Shown: one piece after another, positions 8,069 to 15,877 of the stretch
Position numbering within the stretch: position 1 is the stretch's first letter
Layout: the number at the start of each line of letters is the position of its first letter
Source: Sphingomonas melonis
Lineage (GTDB): Bacteria; Pseudomonadota; Alphaproteobacteria; Sphingomonadales; Sphingomonadaceae
Direction: 5' to 3'
DNA: 64,000 bases
Assembly: GCF_013409985.1 (NCBI RefSeq)
Contig: NZ_JACCBY010000003.1
Coordinates: forward strand, 1 to 64,000
Notes under the pieces: model-generated
The model's database searches: none
What the model saw: only the letters and a program-made list of their open reading frames with translations
Told to the model about the DNA's origin: nothing
Made by a program: the position numbers and the translations under genes

Positions 8069-9139
8069 ATGATGGTTTCCGGTTTGCGAATCGCTCTCAC
8101 TGCCGCGCTGCTGGCGTCGGCGCCCTCGAACGGGCAGGATCGGCCGATGGCCAAGCCCTTTCCCACCCCGATCGTCATCGCGCACCGCGGCGCCAGCGGC
8201 TCGCGACCCGAACATACGCTGGCGGCGTACGAGCTGGCGATCGCGCAGGGCGCCGACTTCATCGAGCCCGATCTGGTGCCGACCAAGGACGACGTGCTCG
8301 TCGCACGGCACGAGAATGCGATCGCCGAGACGACCGATGTCGCCGCGCATCCCGAATTCGCCAGCCGTCGCACCACCAAGACGATCGACGGCCAGACGAT
8401 CACCGGCTGGTTCGTCGAGGATTTCACGCTCGCCGAGCTTAAGACGCTGCGCGCGCGCGAACGGCTGCCCAAGCTGCGCGCCGGCAATGCCGCCTATGAC
8501 GGCAAGTACGAGATACCGACGCTCGCCGAGATCATCGCGCTCGCCAAGCGGCGGACGCAGGAGACGGGGCGGACGATCGGCATCTATCCCGAAACCAAGC
8601 ACCCGACCTATTTCGCCAGCATCGGCCATCCGACCGACGACCGGCTGGTTGCCGAGCTGCGCAAGGCGGGCTGGGACAGCGCCGACGCGCCGGTGTTCAT
8701 CCAGTCGTTCGAGGTCAAGAACCTCCAGCATCTCCACGGCATCACGCAGGTGCGGCTGATCCAGCTGATGGCGGGCGAGGGCGGTCCGGCGGACGGCGCC
8801 GCGCCGAGCTATGCGGCGATGCTGACCCCGGCGGGGCTCCGGCAGATCGCGACCTATGCCTATGGGTTGGGGCCGGACAAGGGGCAGTTGTGGCGCGGGG
8901 ACGCGCCGACCAATCTGGTCGCCGACGCGCATGCCGCGGGGCTCAAGGTCCATCCCTGGACCTATCGGGCCGAGAACGTCTTCCTGCCGGCGCGCTTCCG
9001 CCGTGGCGACGATCCCGCGACGCATGGCGATGTCGCGGGCGAGATCCGTGCCGCAATCGGCCTTGGTATCGACGGATTCTTCACGGATTATCCGCTAATC
9101 GGCGTCGAGACCCGCCGTGCGGCCAAGGATCATCCGTAA
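8069..9139 (+). CDS. glpQ: Glycerophosphodiester phosphodiesterase, secreted
   Basis: A 356-residue GDPD-family enzyme that hydrolyses glycerophosphodiesters to glycerol-3-phosphate and an alcohol. The N-terminal hydrophobic stretch (about residues 4-20, ending SAPSNGQ) looks like a Sec signal peptide. The catalytic barrel opens with IAHRGASGSRPEHT (His and Arg of the active site), then EPDLVPTKD (metal-binding Glu/Asp) and ARHEN (second catalytic His). The insert and length match periplasmic GlpQ. Two ATGs lie in tandem at 8069 and 8072, so the start is uncertain by one codon. The next gene begins immediately after the TAA. Confidence 0.92.
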   Translation: MMVSGLRIALTAALLASAPSNGQDRPMAKPFPTPIVIAHRGASGSRPEHTLAAYELAIAQGADFIEPDLVPTKDDVLVARHENAIAETTDVAAHPEFASRRTTKTIDGQTITGWFVEDFTLAELKTLRARERLPKLRAGNAAYDGKYEIPTLAEIIALAKRRTQETGRTIGIYPETKHPTYFASIGHPTDDRLVAELRKAGWDSADAPVFIQSFEVKNLQHLHGITQVRLIQLMAGEGGPADGAAPSYAAMLTPAGLRQIATYAYGLGPDKGQLWRGDAPTNLVADAHAAGLKVHPWTYRAENVFLPARFRRGDDPATHGDVAGEIRAAIGLGIDGFFTDYPLIGVETRRAAKDHP

Positions 9140-9418
9140 ATGCGTAAGATAGCGTTCGTTCTTCTCCCCCTGACGCTGGCGGGCGGTGGCTGCGTCAGCA
9201 CCGCCACCTCGATCGTCAAGGCGCCGTTCCAGGTCGCCGGCAAGGCGGTCGACTGGACCACCACCAGCCAGGACGAGGCCGATCGCAACTACGGCCGCAA
9301 GATGCGCAAGCAGGAGGCCAAGGAAGGCCGCGAGCGCAAGCAGGCGGCGGAGCAATGCCGCAAGCATCCGGACGACCAGGATGCGTGCCGCTATTCGGGC
9401 TATCGCGCCGGGTATTGA
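9140..9418 (+). CDS. Small exported, lysine/arginine-rich lipoprotein-like protein
   Basis: A 92-residue protein of unknown function whose ATG directly abuts the glpQ stop (TAAATG). A hydrophobic leader (IAFVLLPLTLAGGGC) ends at a cysteine near residue 18; the GGGC box is a weak match to a lipobox. The mature part has a VKAPFQVAGKAVDWTT amphipathic segment, a strongly charged middle (about residues 50-70) and a C-terminal tail with two cysteines (EQC.KHPDD.DAC). The tail's coding sequence is duplicated downstream at 9577-9652. Similar short proteins are common hypothetical proteins in sphingomonads. Confidence 0.75.
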   Translation: MRKIAFVLLPLTLAGGGCVSTATSIVKAPFQVAGKAVDWTTTSQDEADRNYGRKMRKQEAKEGRERKQAAEQCRKHPDDQDACRYSGYRAGY

Positions 9419-9445
9419 GCGCGGGGGGTGTCGTCCTCTCTCTTT

Positions 9446-9546
9446 GTCATCCCCGCGAAGGCCGGGACCATGGTTGCGGGCCGTCAGTGTCGGCGCGCCG
9501 CCATCAGCCGCCCGTATCCATGGGTTCCGACTTTCGTCGGGATGAC
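9446..9546. repeat. Family II palindromic repeat (copy 1)
   Basis: Ends GTCATCCCCGCGAAGGCCGG and CTTTCGTCGGGATGAC are inverted, with an inner inverted pair GGGACCATGG / CCATGGGTTCC. Read as protein the left arm gives the FVIPAKAGT peptide typical of such repeats, so the short open frame starting here is not considered a gene. It lies in a 576-nt gene-free stretch (9419-9994) made of three such repeats and one duplicated gene fragment. Confidence 0.85.
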
Positions 9547-9570
9547 GGACCGGGTGGGGGACACCGAACA

Positions 9571-9652
9571 CAAGAAGGCGGCGGAGCAATGCCGCAAGCA
9601 CCCCGACGATCAGGACGCCTGCCGCTATTCGAGCTTTCGCGCGGGCTATTGA
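9571..9652 (+). pseudogene. Duplicated 3' end of the upstream small lipoprotein gene
   Basis: From 9577 to 9652 the sequence repeats 9343-9418 at a constant 234-nt offset without indels and encodes the same tail (KAAEQCRKHPDDQDACRY...FRAGY versus GYRAGY). Similarity continues past the stop into the following spacer and the start of the next repeat. A 74-codon open frame joins this fragment to the preceding repeat, but it has no signal peptide or ribosome site. I read it as a remnant created by tandem duplication of a unit of gene end plus repeat. Confidence 0.8.
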
Positions 9653-9685
9653 GCAGGGCGGGGCGTCGTCTTCCCCTTTCTTTTT

Positions 9686-9778
9686 GTCATCCCCGCGGAG
9701 GCGGGGATCCATAAACGCTGGCGCCGGTGAGACTCACGACGGTCCGCGCGTCTGGATCCCCGCCTGCGCGGGGATGAC
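9686..9778. repeat. Family II palindromic repeat (copy 2, divergent core)
   Basis: Arms GTCATCCCCGCGGAGGCGGG and CCCGCCTGCGCGGGGATGAC flank an inner GGATCC/GGATCC pair. The central region differs from copies 1 and 3. It starts 34 nt after the duplicated gene end, as copy 1 starts 28 nt after the real one. Confidence 0.85.
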
Positions 9779-9852
9779 GAAAATGGGGGAGGGTGGTTGC
9801 CCCGATCATCGCGGACAGATCGGGTCTTGTAGATACCCGCCCCCCCCCCTTC

Positions 9853-9954
9853 GTCATCCCGGCGAAGGCCGGGACCCATGGTTGCGGACCGTCAGTGCTG
9901 GCGCGAGGCCATCAGCCGCCCGTGACCATGGGTCCCGACGGTCGCCGGGATGAC
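9853..9954. repeat. Family II palindromic repeat (copy 3)
   Basis: Arms GTCATCCCGGCGAAGGCCGG and CGACGGTCGCCGGGATGAC with the inner pair GGGACCCATGG / CCATGGGTCCC. The core (TGCGGACCGTCAGTG...CCATCAGCCGCCCGT) is nearly the same as in copy 1. A 10-C run precedes it at 9840-9849. It ends 41 nt before the stop codon of the convergent hydrolase gene and could serve as a bidirectional terminator. Confidence 0.85.
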
Positions 9955-9994
9955 GATTGGGGGGCATCCTCCAAGTCCTAAACAAGCAGCCCCG

Positions 9995-10783
9995 TCACCG
10001 GTCCTGCACCACCGTATCCTTCCCCAGGGCGGTGGCGATCGCGATCAGCACCTCGGGGTGGATGTGGACGCCGAGATGGCCGCTGCTCACCTCGACCGCC
10101 TCGGCGCTGGGGTCGTGGCAGATGAAGCCGTTGACGAAGCCGTCGCTGCGGCTCCAGATCGCGGTGCACGGCACGGGCAGCGGGGCGGCGATCGCCTGGC
10201 TGCGTGCGATCACCGCGGGGTCGTCGACGCGCTCGCCGGTGGCCCATTCGAAAGCGCGCCAGACGTTGGTCGCGCGACCGCCGCCGGCATAGGGCGAGCT
10301 GACCGTCACCACCTTGCGGACGAGATCGGGGCGGCGATGCGCGACCAGCCGCGCCATGATCCCGCCAAGGCTGACCCCGACCAGCGTCACCGGCCCCGCC
10401 TCCGCGAACAGGCTTTCGACGCGCGCAATCAACCGCTCCGCCTCGATCCCGACGCTCTTGACGCCGAGGTTGCGACCGAGGCCCCAGCCTTCCGCGCGAT
10501 AGCCGAGCTTGGTGAGATAGTCGCGCAGCACGACGCTCGATCCGTCGGCGTCGAACAGGCCGGGCAGCACCATCACCGCGCCGCCACGCCCCGGCGGCAC
10601 CGCCGCCAGCGCCGCGACATAGCGCCAGCGGGTCGCCAGCATCCAGGCAACGCGCGGCACCTCGCTCGCCGCCAGCGCCTTGGGCGGCGGCGGCGGCGCG
10701 AGGAAATCGGTGCCGAAGCGCGCATGCGCGGGAGGTTCGCTGCGCCAGCGTGCAAAGCCGGCCTGCAACCGGTCTAGAACCAT
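9995..10783 (-). CDS. Alpha/beta hydrolase, lipase-like
   Basis: A 262-residue protein with an esterase/lipase fold: VMVLPGLFDADGSS (oxyanion-hole region, about 70), the nucleophile elbow GVSLGG (about 136-141), an acid residue in the IWSRSDGFVN segment and a C-terminal His in the SSGHLGVH region. This arrangement resembles triacylglycerol-lipase-type or PGAP1-like hydrolases that act on acyl esters. The substrate is not determinable. No signal peptide is evident. Its ATG overlaps the end of the upstream DUF2459 gene by 10 nt, so the two are likely coupled. Confidence 0.8.
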   Translation of the reverse strand: MVLDRLQAGFARWRSEPPAHARFGTDFLAPPPPPKALAASEVPRVAWMLATRWRYVAALAAVPPGRGGAVMVLPGLFDADGSSVVLRDYLTKLGYRAEGWGLGRNLGVKSVGIEAERLIARVESLFAEAGPVTLVGVSLGGIMARLVAHRRPDLVRKVVTVSSPYAGGGRATNVWRAFEWATGERVDDPAVIARSQAIAAPLPVPCTAIWSRSDGFVNGFICHDPSAEAVEVSSGHLGVHIHPEVLIAIATALGKDTVVQDR

Positions 10784-11448
10784 GCCATCACCGTCACCGG
10801 AAACGGCGTCCAGTGGCCGACGCGCACGCCGGCCTGGCGCAGCGCGTCGCCGGCCCAGGCATTGCAGGTCCGTGCCGCGCTGTAATGGCCACGCGCGGCG
10901 TAGAAGACGTCGTTGGCGTCATAGCCGCGATAGCGGGTGCGCCGCGGCGCGACGCCCGCGCGGAGATAGGCGGCGAGCCGGCGATATTCCGCCGGGCGCA
11001 GCAGCACGCTGCGCACGGCGCCGCCGACGCGGGGTGCGGGCACGTGTTCGACGTGCATCAAGGTCGCGTCGCTGCCGCGCGCCGCGGCGAGCAGCGTGCG
11101 CAGCTTGAGGTCGGCCCAGGTCGCCGTTTCGAGATAGAAGGCCTTTTCGCCCCAGCCGATGGCAAGATGATCATATCCTCCGTAACGCGGATCGGCGAGG
11201 TCCGCTCCCGGCGCCCAGTCGCGCCAATCCACACCCGCCGCGACCTTCGGCACCACCAGTCCGACGTGGATGCCGTTCGATTCGATATAGACACGGACGC
11301 CCTGCGCCGGCGGCCGCCATGCCGCATGCGCCGGAATCGCACCCCCGACCAGTCCCGCGGCCGCATAGCCCGCGATGAGCAGCACGATCAGCGCCGCCAG
11401 CCCTGCGATCCATCTACCTGCAATCGCAAGGACATGAGGTCGTATCAT
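10774..11448 (-). CDS. DUF2459 family protein (TIGR02117-like), membrane-anchored
   Basis: A 224-residue protein with one N-terminal transmembrane or uncleaved signal helix (about residues 12-38) and a periplasmic domain. Features include VYIESNGIHVGLVVP (about 52-66), WGEKAFY and a late CNAW segment. The Cys/His pattern (SNGIHVG ... RTCNAWAG) recalls NlpC/P60-like thiol enzymes, but that is only an inference; the family has no proven activity. It overlaps the downstream lipase gene and is divergent from phhA with only 26 nt between start codons. AAGG lies about 6 nt before the ATG. Confidence 0.8.
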   Translation of the reverse strand: MIRPHVLAIAGRWIAGLAALIVLLIAGYAAAGLVGGAIPAHAAWRPPAQGVRVYIESNGIHVGLVVPKVAAGVDWRDWAPGADLADPRYGGYDHLAIGWGEKAFYLETATWADLKLRTLLAAARGSDATLMHVEHVPAPRVGGAVRSVLLRPAEYRRLAAYLRAGVAPRRTRYRGYDANDVFYAARGHYSAARTCNAWAGDALRQAGVRVGHWTPFPVTVMAWF

Positions 11449-11474
11449 TCGAAACCTTATGCTAGTCTACCACA

Positions 11475-12347
11475 ATGGCCGATGAATCGCACGTGACCGA
11501 CACGCCCCCCGCCGACGCCGCTGCCGACTGGACGATCGCCCAGAACTGGCAGGATTACACCGCCGAGGAGCATGCGACCTGGGACACGCTGTTCGCGCGC
11601 CAGTCGCAACTGCTGCCCGGCCGCGCCTCGGACGCCTATCTGCGCGGACTCGACGTGCTCAAGCTGTCGAAGCCGGGCATACCCGATTTCGCCGAATTGT
11701 CCGAACGGTTGATGGCGCTGACCGGCTGGCAGGTGGTCGCGGTGCCGGGGCTGGTGCCGGACGACGTCTTCTTCGATCATATGGCCAATCGCCGCTTCGT
11801 CGCGGGCAATTTCATCCGCCGCCCCGACCAGCTCGACTATCTGCAGGAGCCCGACGTCTTCCACGACGTCTTCGGCCATGTGCCGATGCTCGCCGACCCG
11901 GTGTTCGCCGATTATCTCGAGGCCTATGGCCGCGGCGGGCAGCGTGCGCTGGGGCTGGACGCGCTGAAATATCTTGGGCGGCTCTACTGGTACACGGTGG
12001 AGTTCGGGCTGATCCAGGAGGGCGACGATCTGCGCATCTATGGCTCGGGCATCGTGTCGAGCTTCGCCGAGAGCCGCTTCGCGCTGGACGATCCCAGCCC
12101 CAATCGCATCGCCTTCGACATCGCGCGGGTGATGCGCACCGAATATCGGATCGACGATTTCCAGCAGAATTACTTCGTCATCCCGAGCTTCGACGAGCTG
12201 CTGCGGATCACGGTCGAGACCGACTTCGCGCCGCTGTACGAGGAACTGAAGGCGCAGGAGGATATCCCGGTCGCGGCGATCGTCGCGGGCGATCGCGTGC
12301 TGACGCACGGCACGCAGCATTATGCGCGGAGCAAGGCGCGGGGGTAG
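11475..12347 (+). CDS. phhA: Phenylalanine 4-monooxygenase
   Basis: A 290-residue pterin- and iron-dependent aromatic amino acid hydroxylase that converts L-phenylalanine to L-tyrosine with tetrahydrobiopterin and O2. The 2-His-1-Glu facial triad is visible: His130 and His135 in FHDVFGHVP and Glu176 in YTVEFGL. Length and absence of an N-terminal ACT regulatory domain match bacterial monomeric PhhA. The ATG at 11475 has no Shine-Dalgarno sequence. A TATGCT box at 11458-11463 lies 11 nt upstream, suggesting a leaderless or nearly leaderless mRNA. No pterin recycling gene is adjacent. Confidence 0.95.
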   Translation: MADESHVTDTPPADAAADWTIAQNWQDYTAEEHATWDTLFARQSQLLPGRASDAYLRGLDVLKLSKPGIPDFAELSERLMALTGWQVVAVPGLVPDDVFFDHMANRRFVAGNFIRRPDQLDYLQEPDVFHDVFGHVPMLADPVFADYLEAYGRGGQRALGLDALKYLGRLYWYTVEFGLIQEGDDLRIYGSGIVSSFAESRFALDDPSPNRIAFDIARVMRTEYRIDDFQQNYFVIPSFDELLRITVETDFAPLYEELKAQEDIPVAAIVAGDRVLTHGTQHYARSKARG

Positions 12348-12394
12348 GTTCTGCCGAAATGCGGATGGGGTCGCGACGTCCGCCAAACCCACCC

Positions 12395-12488
12395 GTCATG
12401 CCGGACTCGTTCCGGCATCCACCGTGCCGCATGAGATCGGGCGGCTGCTCCTGCGGACGGGTGGACCCCGGAACACGTCCGGGGTGAC
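12395..12488. repeat. Family I palindromic repeat between convergent phhA and prmA
   Basis: Left arm GTCATGCCGGACTCGTTCC and right arm GGAACACGTCCGGGGTGAC enclose a core related to the copy at 4143 (CGTGCCGCATGAG...CTCCTGCGGACGG). It occupies about half of the 203-nt convergent gap and could terminate both transcripts. The left half reads GGCATCC rather than GGGGTCC, as in the 4143 copy, so these two form a subfamily. Confidence 0.85.
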
Positions 12489-12550
12489 GGGGTGGAATTG
12501 GGAGGCGGCGGACTCAAGCGAACGTCCGGAAGCTGTAATGTCGATCCGGC

Positions 12551-13507
12551 CTAGAGGTCGAGCGCCCAGCCGTCGCGGCCCTTGGGATCGAACGGCGCGG
12601 TGGGGACGTAGCGCTCCGCCCCGGCGCGCAGCCGCAGCACCGTCCAGTCGCCGCGGCGGTCGATCGCCTCCAGCGCGCAGCCGCAGGCCGCATAGGCGGC
12701 GACCACCGTCTCGCGCTGCGTCTCGAGCAGCCCGGCCAGCACGATGACCGCATCCGGCGCGGCGATCGCGGCGAGTTCGGGCGCCATCGATACCAGCGGT
12801 CCGGCAAGAATGTTGGCGATGACGAGATCGTACGGCGCCGCGCGGTCGATATCCGGGTGCCGCGCGCCGTCGGCGACGAACAGTGCGACGCCGGCGACGC
12901 CGTTACGCGTCGCATTCTCACGGGTCACGTCGATCGCCACCGGATCGATGTCGGTCGCTACCACCGTCGCGGTGGGCCACAGCTCGACCGCGGCGAAGGC
13001 GAGCAGTCCGGTGCCGGTCCCGACGTCGATCACGGTGTCGAAGCGTCGCCCGGCGCTCGCCAGTCCGTCGAGCATCGCGAGGCAGCCGCTCGTGGTGCCG
13101 TGATGACCGGTGCCGAACGCCTGCCCGGCCTCGATCAGGAAGGCGCGGCCGCCAGCGGGCGGCGCGACCGAATGCGCGCTGGTGTGGACGACGAACCGGC
13201 CCTCGCGGATCGGCTCCAGCCCCGCCTGGCTCATCGCCACCCAATCCTGGTCGGACAATCGTTCGACGACGGGATCATGGCCGCTTGCGCTCGGCACCAG
13301 CGCGTGCAGCGTCGCCAGCATCGCCGCGTCAGGCTCGTGCTCCAGATAGGCGTCGAGCCGCCAGCGCTCGACATCGTCCTCGACCTCCTCGGTGGTCATC
13401 AGCACCGCGTCGATCGCGAGATCCGACGCGCTGTCGATCGCCTCCGCCTCGGCGCGGGTGCAGGGCAGGCTGACCTTCCAGCTCGTGCCGGCGGATTCAG
13501 CGGACAT
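12551..13507 (-). CDS. prmA: Ribosomal protein L11 methyltransferase
   Basis: A 318-residue SAM-dependent enzyme that methylates ribosomal protein L11. The N-terminal substrate-recognition part (about 1-125) is followed by GQAFGTGHHGTT (the PrmA signature), SAM motif I DVGTGTGLLAFAA (about 161) and the catalytic-loop motif NILAGPL (about 230). Length is slightly above the usual 290-300 residues because of a longer N-terminal domain. The start overlaps the stop of the upstream SDR gene by 11 nt, so the pair is cotranscribed. Confidence 0.93.
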   Translation of the reverse strand: MSAESAGTSWKVSLPCTRAEAEAIDSASDLAIDAVLMTTEEVEDDVERWRLDAYLEHEPDAAMLATLHALVPSASGHDPVVERLSDQDWVAMSQAGLEPIREGRFVVHTSAHSVAPPAGGRAFLIEAGQAFGTGHHGTTSGCLAMLDGLASAGRRFDTVIDVGTGTGLLAFAAVELWPTATVVATDIDPVAIDVTRENATRNGVAGVALFVADGARHPDIDRAAPYDLVIANILAGPLVSMAPELAAIAAPDAVIVLAGLLETQRETVVAAYAACGCALEAIDRRGDWTVLRLRAGAERYVPTAPFDPKGRDGWALDL

Positions 13508-14189
13508 AGCTCGCCCCGTTCACGTCGAGCACCGCGCCGGTCATCGAGGCGGGCGCCTCCAAGGCGCAGAAGCGCGCCACCGCGGCGACCTCGGCGGGAT
13601 CGGCGACCTTGCCGAGCGGAATGTCGGCGAGCAGTTTGTCGCCGCCGCGGCTGGCGAGATAATCGTCGGCCATGCCGGTCATCGTGAACCCCGGGCAGAT
13701 CGCGAAGGCGAGGATGCCCTCCTTGGCATAGCCGCGCGCGATCGTCTTGGTCATCGCGACCATGCCGGCCTTGGCGGCGGCGTAATGCCAATGCGCCGGG
13801 CTGTCGCCGCGATAGGCGGCGCGGCTGGCGATGTTGACGATGCGACCGCCGGTGCCGCTGCCCTGCCAATAGCGTATCGCGAGCCGGCAGAGTTCGGCGG
13901 CCGCGGTGAGGTTGATGCGCTGCGTCCGCTCCCAGTCGGCGACCCAGTCGTCGTGGTCGCGGGTCAGCGGATTGGCCTCGAACACGCCGGCATTGTTGAT
14001 GAGCACGTCGATCGTGCCGGCCTGCGCCAGCGCCGCGTCCCACAGCGCGCGCGGCGCGGCGGGATCGGCGAAGTCGGCGGCGATGCCGCTGCGCGTGCCG
14101 TGTCCGATCACCTGCGCACCGCCGGCGGTGAGGGTGTCGAGGATCGCCGCGCCGATGCCGCGGCTCGATCCGGTCAGAAGAATAGCCAT
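13497..14189 (-). CDS. SDR-family NAD(P)-dependent oxidoreductase
   Basis: A 230-residue classical short-chain dehydrogenase. The cofactor loop is TGSSRGIG (residues 6-13), followed by NNAGV near 90, the catalytic Ser in NIASRAAYRG and the YAAAK pair (Tyr and Lys) near 155. The region after the active site (CPGFTMTGM) is the usual substrate loop. Substrate and cofactor preference cannot be assigned. It is upstream of and overlapping with prmA; no functional link between the two is known to me. Confidence 0.85.
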   Translation of the reverse strand: MAILLTGSSRGIGAAILDTLTAGGAQVIGHGTRSGIAADFADPAAPRALWDAALAQAGTIDVLINNAGVFEANPLTRDHDDWVADWERTQRINLTAAAELCRLAIRYWQGSGTGGRIVNIASRAAYRGDSPAHWHYAAAKAGMVAMTKTIARGYAKEGILAFAICPGFTMTGMADDYLASRGGDKLLADIPLGKVADPAEVAAVARFCALEAPASMTGAVLDVNGASYVR

Positions 14190-14284
14190 GCTGCGGCTTT
14201 AGGCGGCGGGGAAGGGGGCGGCAACCGGGGGGCAACCCGGCGGAAGGGCATCGCGTAGGAGTCGCGCGCTTCCCGGTCCGCCCC

Positions 14285-14389
14285 GTCACCCCGGACTCGT
14301 TCCGGGGTCCACTCTGCGGCTGGGAGAAGCGCAAGAGGCGCGGCCGTCCCCTTGCGGCCGGGTGGACCCCGGAACGAGTCCGGGGTGAC
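14285..14389. repeat. Family I palindromic repeat, inverted orientation
   Basis: Arms GTCACCCCGGACTCGTTCC and GGAACGAGTCCGGGGTGAC are perfect 19-nt inverted repeats. The core reads as the reverse complement of the copies at 38069, 46731 and 58661 (CCTTGCGGCC near the right arm), so this copy is inserted in the opposite orientation. It fills a third of the 307-nt gap between the SDR start and the chemoreceptor stop. The remaining sequence holds no recognisable gene. Confidence 0.88.
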
Positions 14390-14496
14390 GAATCCATCGG
14401 GGAAATCGAACGTGCCTCTTTACCGCCGCCATATGCGATTGCCCTCGTAGAGGGCGGCCAGGGCGGGAGCGGCGTTGGGCAGCGCCAACCCGCATA

Positions 14497-15876
14497 TCAC
14501 CCCACGCTGGCCGAGAAGCTGTCCGCGGATTGCTGCAACTGCCCCAGCCGGTCGCCGACCTCGCCGAAGCCCTCGCCGAGGCTGTCGATCTCGCCGGCGA
14601 CGGATTGCGTATCGGCGCGGATCGCGTCGATCGTGCTCGACATCGAATCGGCGGCGAGCGCGGTTTCGTCGACCGCGGCGGTGATCGCGGTGACGGTATG
14701 CGCCTGCGCCTCCATCGCGAAGCGGATGCGGTCGGCGCTCTCCTGCACCTCGGCGACCGTCGCCTTGATCGAGGCGTTGGTCGCCACTGCGGTGCGCGTG
14801 GCGTGCTGGATCGCGGCGATCTTGCCGGCGATGTCGTCGGTGGCGCGCGCGGTCTGGTTGGCGAGGCTCTTCACCTCCTGCGCGACCACCGCGAAGCCGC
14901 GGCCGGCGTCGCCGGCGCGCGCCGCCTCGATCGTCGCGTTGAGGGCGAGCAGGTTGGTCTGCCCGGCGATCGCGCGGATCAGGCCGAGGATCGATTCGAT
15001 CGACTGGGCATGGTCGCTGAGCAATTCGCTCGCGCGCACCGCCTCGCCGGCATGTTCGCTGGCGCGGAAGGCGATGCCGGCGGCCGAATCGACCTCGATC
15101 CGGGCATCCTCGATCGCGCGGATCAGCCCGGCGGCGGTCTGTGCCGCCTCGCGCATCGCGACCGCGGATTGTTCGGCCGCCGCGGCGACCTCGCTCGCCT
15201 TGCCGAGCACCTCACGCGTCGAGGCGGAGGCGGCATGGGCCTGCACGCGGATGCGCGCGCCCAGCGTCGCCGCGCCCTCGATCGAGCTGGCGATGCTTTC
15301 GCGGAAGGCGGCCGAGCGCGTCTGGCGTTCCTGTCGCGCCGCCTCGGCACGCAACGCGGCAAGCCGGCCGGTCATCAGATCCGATTCGACCAATGCGATC
15401 CGCTGGACCGCGTCGCACAGACGCAGCAGTCGCTTGGTGTCGCCCTCGCAATGCTGTTCCAGCGTGCGCACGGTGAAGCTGTGCGACTGGGCGAGCGCCG
15501 CCTGCAGGCTGGGCAGGGGGATGCCCGACTGTTCCGAACGCTCGGCATTGGTGATCGCGATCTCGCCCCACGCCTCGTCGAACGGCGCATTGTATTTGAG
15601 GAAGGCGTAATGCGCGCTTTCATGCACCCGCCGCTCGCGCCGTTCGGGGGTGACCAGCCGGCTCAGCTCGCGCGCGTCGGGCAGCGAGAGATAATGATCC
15701 CAGAAGCGGCTGGCGACCTCGCGGTAATCCTCGGGGCGCAGCAGCGCGGCGATGTCGCGGCACGAGGCGGCCAGCGTGCCGTCCCAATCATAGTCGCCGA
15801 GATGCTCGACGATGCTGCGCCGGGCGCGCAGCGTGTCGCCCGTGATGCCATGGCGACGGAGGAGCGCGGCGGGCAT
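14497..15876 (-). CDS. Soluble methyl-accepting chemotaxis-type protein, second of a tandem pair
   Basis: A 459-residue cytoplasmic chemoreceptor-like protein with no transmembrane helix. The N-terminal helical domain (about 1-190) looks protoglobin-like by layout. It is followed by a long coiled coil and an MCP signalling hairpin whose tip is [18 protein letters not shown] (about 290-330). The tip is nearly identical to that of the upstream neighbour, while the sensor domain is diverged. The ATG at 15876 lies 1 nt after the upstream stop; longer upstream frames are arginine-rich shadows. No che genes lie in the window. It may act on a cytoplasmic Che array or a Che-like pathway; the ligand is unknown. 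Confidence 0.85.
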   Translation of the reverse strand: MPAALLRRHGITGDTLRARRSIVEHLGDYDWDGTLAASCRDIAALLRPEDYREVASRFWDHYLSLPDARELSRLVTPERRERRVHESAHYAFLKYNAPFDEAWGEIAITNAERSEQSGIPLPSLQAALAQSHSFTVRTLEQHCEGDTKRLLRLCDAVQRIALVESDLMTGRLAALRAEAARQERQTRSAAFRESIASSIEGAATLGARIRVQAHAASASTREVLGKASEVAAAAEQSAVAMREAAQTAAGLIRAIEDARIEVDSAAGIAFRASEHAGEAVRASELLSDHAQSIESILGLIRAIAGQTNLLALNATIEAARAGDAGRGFAVVAQEVKSLANQTARATDDIAGKIAAIQHATRTAVATNASIKATVAEVQESADRIRFAMEAQAHTVTAITAAVDETALAADSMSSTIDAIRADTQSVAGEIDSLGEGFGEVGDRLGQLQQSADSFSASVG

Positions 15877-15877
15877 G

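Noticed and set aside
9428..9652. A 74-codon gene with a VIPAKAG-like start
   Set aside because: Its first half is a palindromic repeat and its second half is a copied gene tail; no ribosome site or signal peptide.
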